Shown one piece after another: positions 58,819-64,000 of a stretch of 64,000 nucleotides of DNA (position 1 is the first letter of the stretch; each line of letters begins with the position of its first letter). The stretch is taken from the NCBI RefSeq assembly GCF_030272615.1, contig NC_081410.1, positions 142,072,849-142,136,848 of the forward strand, given 5' to 3'. Source of the stretch: Cryptomeria japonica. Lineage: Eukaryota; Streptophyta; Pinopsida; Cupressales; Cupressaceae. The position numbers were made by a program, and so were the translations under genes. The notes below the pieces were generated by a model. It did not search any database, was not told the DNA's origin, and saw only the letters and a list, made by a program, of their open reading frames with translations.

Positions 58819-59898
58819 TGTCATGCCCAAAATTTAGGGCAAAAACGGAACAATTTTTTTTTTTTTTAAAAAATACTAATTTAATTAATAAGCACACTCT
58901 TGCGACAAGCATTACAGAAAATTCCATTAATAAATTCGAGCTCATTTTGAAACGAACGAAGCATCGACAATCAGTTATATTCTAATTGCGGAATAACCTA
59001 CTGGTTTAAATTTTATCTCCAAAAGATATTTAATTAATAGTTTTATTAAATTAAACATACTAAAAATATTAGGAGAGACATTTTAAAATTTATTTCCCAC
59101 TATGACTATATAGTCTTAGCAATTTTATTTAATTTCTTCTTTATAATTTTCTTCCATATCTATATTGTGTACATATAAAAAGTACATATATACATATAGA
59201 TCATGCATATATTTTGTATATCAATAATTTAATTTCTTAAATCAATTAAACTCAAAAAAAAACATACATATATATTCATATATATATATTCCCATATATA
59301 TATATATGGAAACATATATATTTATATATATATTCTACTTATATATCAATATTTTAACCCTAACCTCCTAAATCCATTGCAACTTTCTAATTATTATCTC
59401 TTAATTTCCCCAACCCTAATTAGGGTTCTAAATTCTTATTTAACCAATACCCAAATCCAAATTACATATTATTTTTTTGATCTTAAAAAAAAACTAAACT
59501 TCCCTAGCCCCTATCGGGCTAGGGTTTTACCCATTTTCTTTTTTTTTAACAGGCGAAGAGCTCATGGCGGGCCGAAGATCCTACGGCGGCCATGTCCGAA
59601 ATAACTTGCAGGTCGTGGAGGTTATTAGGTGGTGGCTGGCCGCGCGCACCACTATGTGAGCGCACAGTGGCGCCGCGGCACCACTGTGTGGGCACACAGT
59701 GGGCGCCGCTGGCGGCACCACTGTGTGGCCACACAGTGGCGGCCGCGGCCGTCCACTGTGTGCCCACACAGTGGGAGCCGCAAGCGGCTCCACTGTGTGT
59801 GCACACAGTGGGCGCCGCACGGGCGTCCACTGTGCGTACACACAGTGGAACCCGCGGGGTCCCCAACATAAATTTTTTTTTTTAAAAACATTAACATT

Positions 59899-59934
<36 letters not shown>

Positions 59935-60134
59935 TATAAATATATATATTTATATATATATATGTATATATATATAAATATGTATGGTATTTACAAAAAT
60001 TAACATGTGTAAATAACAAGATAAATTTAATTCCAAATAAAATTTATATATTTTTTTTAAAAGGGAATTATTACATGCAATTTTTTTTACGCTAATATAA
60101 TAAAGGAAAAAGATGACCTTAAGATAAAACAAAA

Positions 60135-60171
<37 letters not shown>

Positions 60172-61100
60172 TTAAATGCATCTAAAAAAACAAACTTCTA
60201 AATTAAAGTTAACATAAATACAATCTAAAGTATTCCACAAAGATTCATTATTCGTTTTTTTTTTTTTTTGTAATAAGAAATCCTTTAATATTTCTTTAAA
60301 TAAAATATTCACATAAAACAACTTTTCTTGCTATCTAAAATACTTAAAAAGCTTTCAGCTTAAATAAACTTCTAATTTGACTTAATTAAAAATACAGGTA
60401 AAAATCTAAATGAAAACAGACTTTTTATTTCCTTCATAAAACAAGAAGCTTTGCATGCATCACTAATTTACTTTTCTTTTTCAATTATACTAGAAGTAAA
60501 ATCAAGCCATTTCTCTTTCTTTAAAACATCTCTAATATATACTACCAAATTCACAGAATGTTTTCTCTGAACAGTCACAACAATAAGACTTCAAATCTGT
60601 AATTACAAAATTACAACTTGCTTCTCTCTTTTTTTTTTGAATGAGGCATTTCTTTCACAACTACTCTAAAACAACATCTGCAACTGAATTCAAATATCTT
60701 CAAAATTCCATCTTCTGAATATCTTTCATGAATTTCTATCCTCTTTCCTCTGGATTTCCTGCATAATAGAAAACACAAAACTGACCACGGAGTGCTCACC
60801 TCCCAGCCTAGGCTAACTGGTAGCCACCCCCGAGCTCGGAGAACCAATTCCTAGACGGGTATCAAACAGGCAAACACAAAGAAACACAAACATACAAATA
60901 TTCCAGACACATTCCCAACCTGGCTTTCACAGCACCACACTCTGGTGGTGAACATTTTCAAAGGGTGGTAGTGGACCAAATACCCTGAGGAGAATCTGCA
61001 AGTATGTAATAACAAGAAAGCCACCTCATGGCACAAATAAAAATATCAAATCTCAACCCCATAATCCTTATGCCCCCCAAAGGCATTCTAGCCTTATATC
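58819..61100 (-). repeat. 5' LTR of young Gypsy element, outer 1.6 kb missing
   Basis: Matches 49920 to about 52282 of the other LTR nearly base for base. The match ends at GCCTTATA, and LINE sequence follows. The missing part is the minus-strand start of the LTR (U3), so this LTR may lack its promoter. Confidence 0.93.
59649..59848. repeat. GC-rich palindrome array in 5' LTR, six units
   Basis: Units at 59649, 59681, 59718, 59753, 59790 and 59827 with the same arms as the 3' LTR array. One extra unit (centre CC, linker GGGAGCCGCAAGCGGCT) is present relative to the other LTR. Confidence 0.95.
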
Positions 61101-61176
61101 TAAACTTAAGAATAATATTAAAGAATTGCATGGGATTAGCGAAAATCTGGCTAACGCCCTAAAAAACATTAAGTAG
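61101..61176 (+). pseudogene. LINE ORF3, end of the coding region
   Basis: Reads SKLKNNIKELHG, then ENLANALKNIK and a TAG at 61174-61176. A charged helix, similar in position to the ORF end in the LINE fragment at 30190-30604. Some ORF3 sequence between 49919 and here may be lost with the LTR deletion. Confidence 0.65.
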
Positions 61177-61371
61177 TTCATTTTCTATTTTTTGTCTGTT
61201 TTGGCTGGCCATTGCTGGTTTTGTGGGGCTTTTTTGCTGGATTTTGCTGGTATCTATGCTATTTTTTTAGCTGTTTTTTCCTTCTTGTTTCTTAATGCTC
61301 TATTTTCTAAAGGATCTTTTGTAAAGGGTTTCGGGGTCCCTTCAAAACCTGCTTTTACCGTAATAAAAAAT
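61177..61371 (+). other. LINE 3' UTR and tail
   Basis: T-rich, ending AAAGGGTTTCGGGGTCCC, CTTCAAAACC and a short AATAAAAAA tail. The same terminal phrases appear (minus strand) at 30002-30045. Confidence 0.8.
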
Positions 61372-62401
61372 AATGTCTCAATTTGATGGTTGGAGGTCAA
61401 CCTAATCGGGAAAAAACCTTGAGAACCCTATATAAGAGAATTTCTCTAATTTACTTTTACATCCACAATTTTATTATCACAAGCATTCGTTATCAAGAGC
61501 TATCATCATCAGACATTCATTGAACCATCGAGGAAAATTTTCATCCCACCATATTCTTCAAGATCTAAACACTATGGAGAAGCAAATTACTTCAATCTTC
61601 ATGCAAGTAGGTATTTATGATTAGGTCATTCATGTCTTAATCATGTTATTGCATTAGCACTTGTGATCACATTCAAAGAGCATTGCATCATCAACCTACA
61701 ATCATCTATAATAGATCTAAGATATAACATTCAACATTTGATTTCGTATTTCAATTCAATTTCAAGGGTTAATTCCAAACCCAAGGTTTGACTTAGGAAA
61801 GTCCCTATTCCCAACATCTTTCTCTCGTTTCCAAGCGTAGGTAACAAGTTCAGGAGTTGTAAATCTAGAATTAGGTAGAGTAGATAGAGACAATTAGATC
61901 CAATTTTTGCAAGCATGAAAAGTAGAGGATAGGGTCACTCCACACTTCTTTGTTTGACTAATTTCCCATGAAGATTTTGGGGTAGATTCTGAGCAACAAT
62001 TTTGGTTCTAGAAAGATAAATTTCATCCATATCTGACATTCTAAGGACAGGGTCATTCAGAGCTCCATTGACCCGCTTTTTTAGGCTCAGATTCTAGTCA
62101 CGGGTTCCATTCATCTTCCTCATCTCATATTTGTGATTACAACTTCATATCAAATCTACAACTACCTATTAATGTTCATTTATGTCAATTTTCCATCTTA
62201 AGCCCTAGATCTAGCTTTCAATTTTCATGATTTTAGTATCCAATTTAACCCCACAAAAGGAGCCATCTAAAATAATTCAGCATTCATCTCTTGAAAGTGA
62301 ATCTATTGATTTCATCTCCTTAGTTGTGAGGATTTGTGCGAAACAAGTTTATTCCTTGTTGATATAGCTAAACTAGTGAATCCCTATTTCACCACCTCAC
62401 A
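61372..62401 (+). repeat. Gypsy 3' LTR, right part (after the LINE)
   Basis: Homologous to about 33187-34220, with the TATATAAG box at 61429-61436 and end CACCTCACA. The first nine bases are the LINE target duplication. The polypurine-to-LTR half is at 37480-37780. Confidence 0.9.
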
Positions 62402-64000
62402 CCCAGATTAGATGGATGCATTGCCATATTGCATGAACTATTGGTTGCATTGTCACATTTTGTAGAGTCTTATCACATGGTCACACCATGCATACCCATA
62501 TCATATTAAATCATTTTCTCTAGATTAATATAAATTTTTGTAGGTTTAGACATTGCACTCATACTACAAAGGATACATGAAGAATTCAAGAATGATTATT
62601 ACTTTATATCAATCTTATGTTCTTTTTATGAGTGTTTCAATATTTTCTTTTCATGTTGATTAAGAATGTTCCTTTACTTTGAAATGCATTCTCATGTGTT
62701 ATTTCCAATTTAGTTTTGTCCACACCTTGATGGGAACATCATTAATGCAATAACACATTAACAAGTGTCATATCCTAGTGTTAAGCTTGACCCATATTTA
62801 TATTCTATTTCACCCTATTTTCGCCATTTTCTATACATTTTCCAATTATTTATCATTATTGTACCCTCATTCACACTTACTCTAATGCATACTCACTTTT
62901 GTGCATATTTGCTTCTTGTCACAAAATTATCATTTTCCTATAGGGTGAAGTGGCTTGGGATTGACATGGCTTGATCCCATGACATGTAAGGATCAACCTA
63001 AAATCCAAATCATTAATTTCAAATTTAAAACTATTGTCCTTCTTTGTTGGTTGTTATAGACAAACTTAACACTCATATGTATAACATGTCACATGCTAAT
63101 GACATTTAAAAATATTCAACACATAATTAATTCACATATATTAAAAAGAGAAAGTCATTAAAACACACTTTCATTTCTAGAAGAATATCAAGAATCAAAT
63201 CTATATTTGCATACACACCATTTTTATGGATGAATGTTGTCTTCACTATCACTCATCTCTTAAAATCTTACTTCTCCAGCGATTGACTTAAAAAACATGC
63301 TTACATATTAAGCTAGTTAACTTTCTAATGATATTCCTAAACACCATCTTGATAAACTCAGATATTAAAAAAAAGATGAATGAAATTACAAGTGTACACT
63401 TTGACAAATCAATCTGACACACTAGATCAAAGCCACAATGCTTGAAATCAATTTTATAATACCTAAATTTCAATCATTACAATTTCTTAAACAATTTCTA
63501 AAATTGCACATGAAACTATCATTGATATGAGGACATAAATTTCTAATTACAATGAATCAATTCAACAACATATCTATACTATTCTTCCATCATCAATTTC
63601 AAAAACTGTATACCTTCAATCCTTTTATTTAATTCCTACATATTCCAACATTAATTAAGATAATTATATACTTATTATTTGTTTCTTCACAAAATTCCAA
63701 ACCATGGACAGCGCGTGGTTTGCCAAGTTAGCCGCAGTTGTTAATGCCCACTCACGTCAAAACACTTTGTAACATATTTTAATGTGGGACCCACCAAAAC
63801 TATATTTTTAGTATCATACACTTTTATAAAGCGGACTTCAAATTTTATGTAGCGCGAGGTAATATCTTTGTAAAACTTTATAACTGAACTAAAAACACAG
63901 GAAAAACACACCTGATAAAACTGGGCAGTTATCGAAAGTACAAGTAGATCCACAAGGAGGATAAATTTTCAGGCCAATTATATCAATCGAGTTAAAATGT
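62402..64000. other. Unassigned AT-rich DNA to the right edge
   Basis: No convincing gene, LTR pair or LINE sequence. A TGTCATATCCTAG at 62766 looks like a possible LTR start but has no partner. Near 63700-63860 the composition changes slightly (GCGCGTGG, TAGCGCGAGG), without a recognisable feature. Confidence 0.4.

Noticed and set aside
62766-62800. Possible LTR start TGTCATATCCTAG
   Set aside because: No polypurine tract before it and no second copy in the window.

Overview
This window looks like intergenic DNA from a land plant with a large, repeat-filled nuclear genome. The evidence is plant-type Copia and chromovirus-like Gypsy retrotransposons, a plant L1-type LINE whose ORF1 looks like DUF4283 plus a CCHC knuckle and whose ORF2 ends in a plant-style RNase H, low GC, deep nesting of elements, and no recognisable host gene in 64 kb. 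A gymnosperm is a reasonable guess but the sequence does not prove it. Nearly all coding capacity belongs to retroelements, and most of it is broken.

Left part (1-18.4 kb). A Gypsy-type element with only a gag/protease-like ORF runs off the left edge (gag to 3165, 3' LTR 3918-5071). It appears to have landed inside a minus-strand Copia element, whose gag-protease remnant and 5' LTR follow (5072-8212). That Copia in turn lies in the 3' end of another Gypsy element, whose plus-strand LTR is at 9317 to about 10407. A decayed plus-strand Copia occupies 11004-17115, with a 5'-truncated first LTR and a full 3' LTR.

Middle (17.1-32.9 kb). A badly decayed Gypsy element (PBS at 18405; gag and RT before 21184; RNase H after 28523) is split by a complete 7.3-kb LTR element with a perfect 5-bp target duplication (TGAGT). 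This inserted element has no polymerase. It carries a coiled-coil/five-zinc-knuckle ORF1 and a large unusual ORF2. A 5'-truncated minus-strand LINE with a perfect 18-bp target duplication follows (29984-30622). Next comes an array of about ten palindromes centred on TTTTAAAA (31785-32275).

Right part (32.9-62.4 kb) is one nested stack. A Gypsy-type element with TGTAGC-starting LTRs (32882-62401) has its 3' LTR split by a LINE (37781-61371, 9-bp near-perfect target duplication). The LINE is itself split by a 4.7-kb non-autonomous LTR element (41370-46077) and by a young minus-strand Gypsy element with nearly 4-kb LTRs and an open pol ORF (49920-61100).

The main novelty candidate is a shared protein module. 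The same type of segment (aromatic patch, then roughly ITKE-V-VTG-TG) appears in ORF2 of both non-autonomous LTR elements and, more weakly, in an extra ORF downstream of RNase H in the LINE. The two LTR elements are related in protein order although their LTRs differ, and each keeps Copia-like PBS, duplicated polypurine tracts and a GTGGTTTTTCCC-type LTR motif. This suggests a family moved in trans by Copia elements. Two separate palindrome arrays, one free-standing and one inside the young Gypsy LTRs, are the main non-coding observations.
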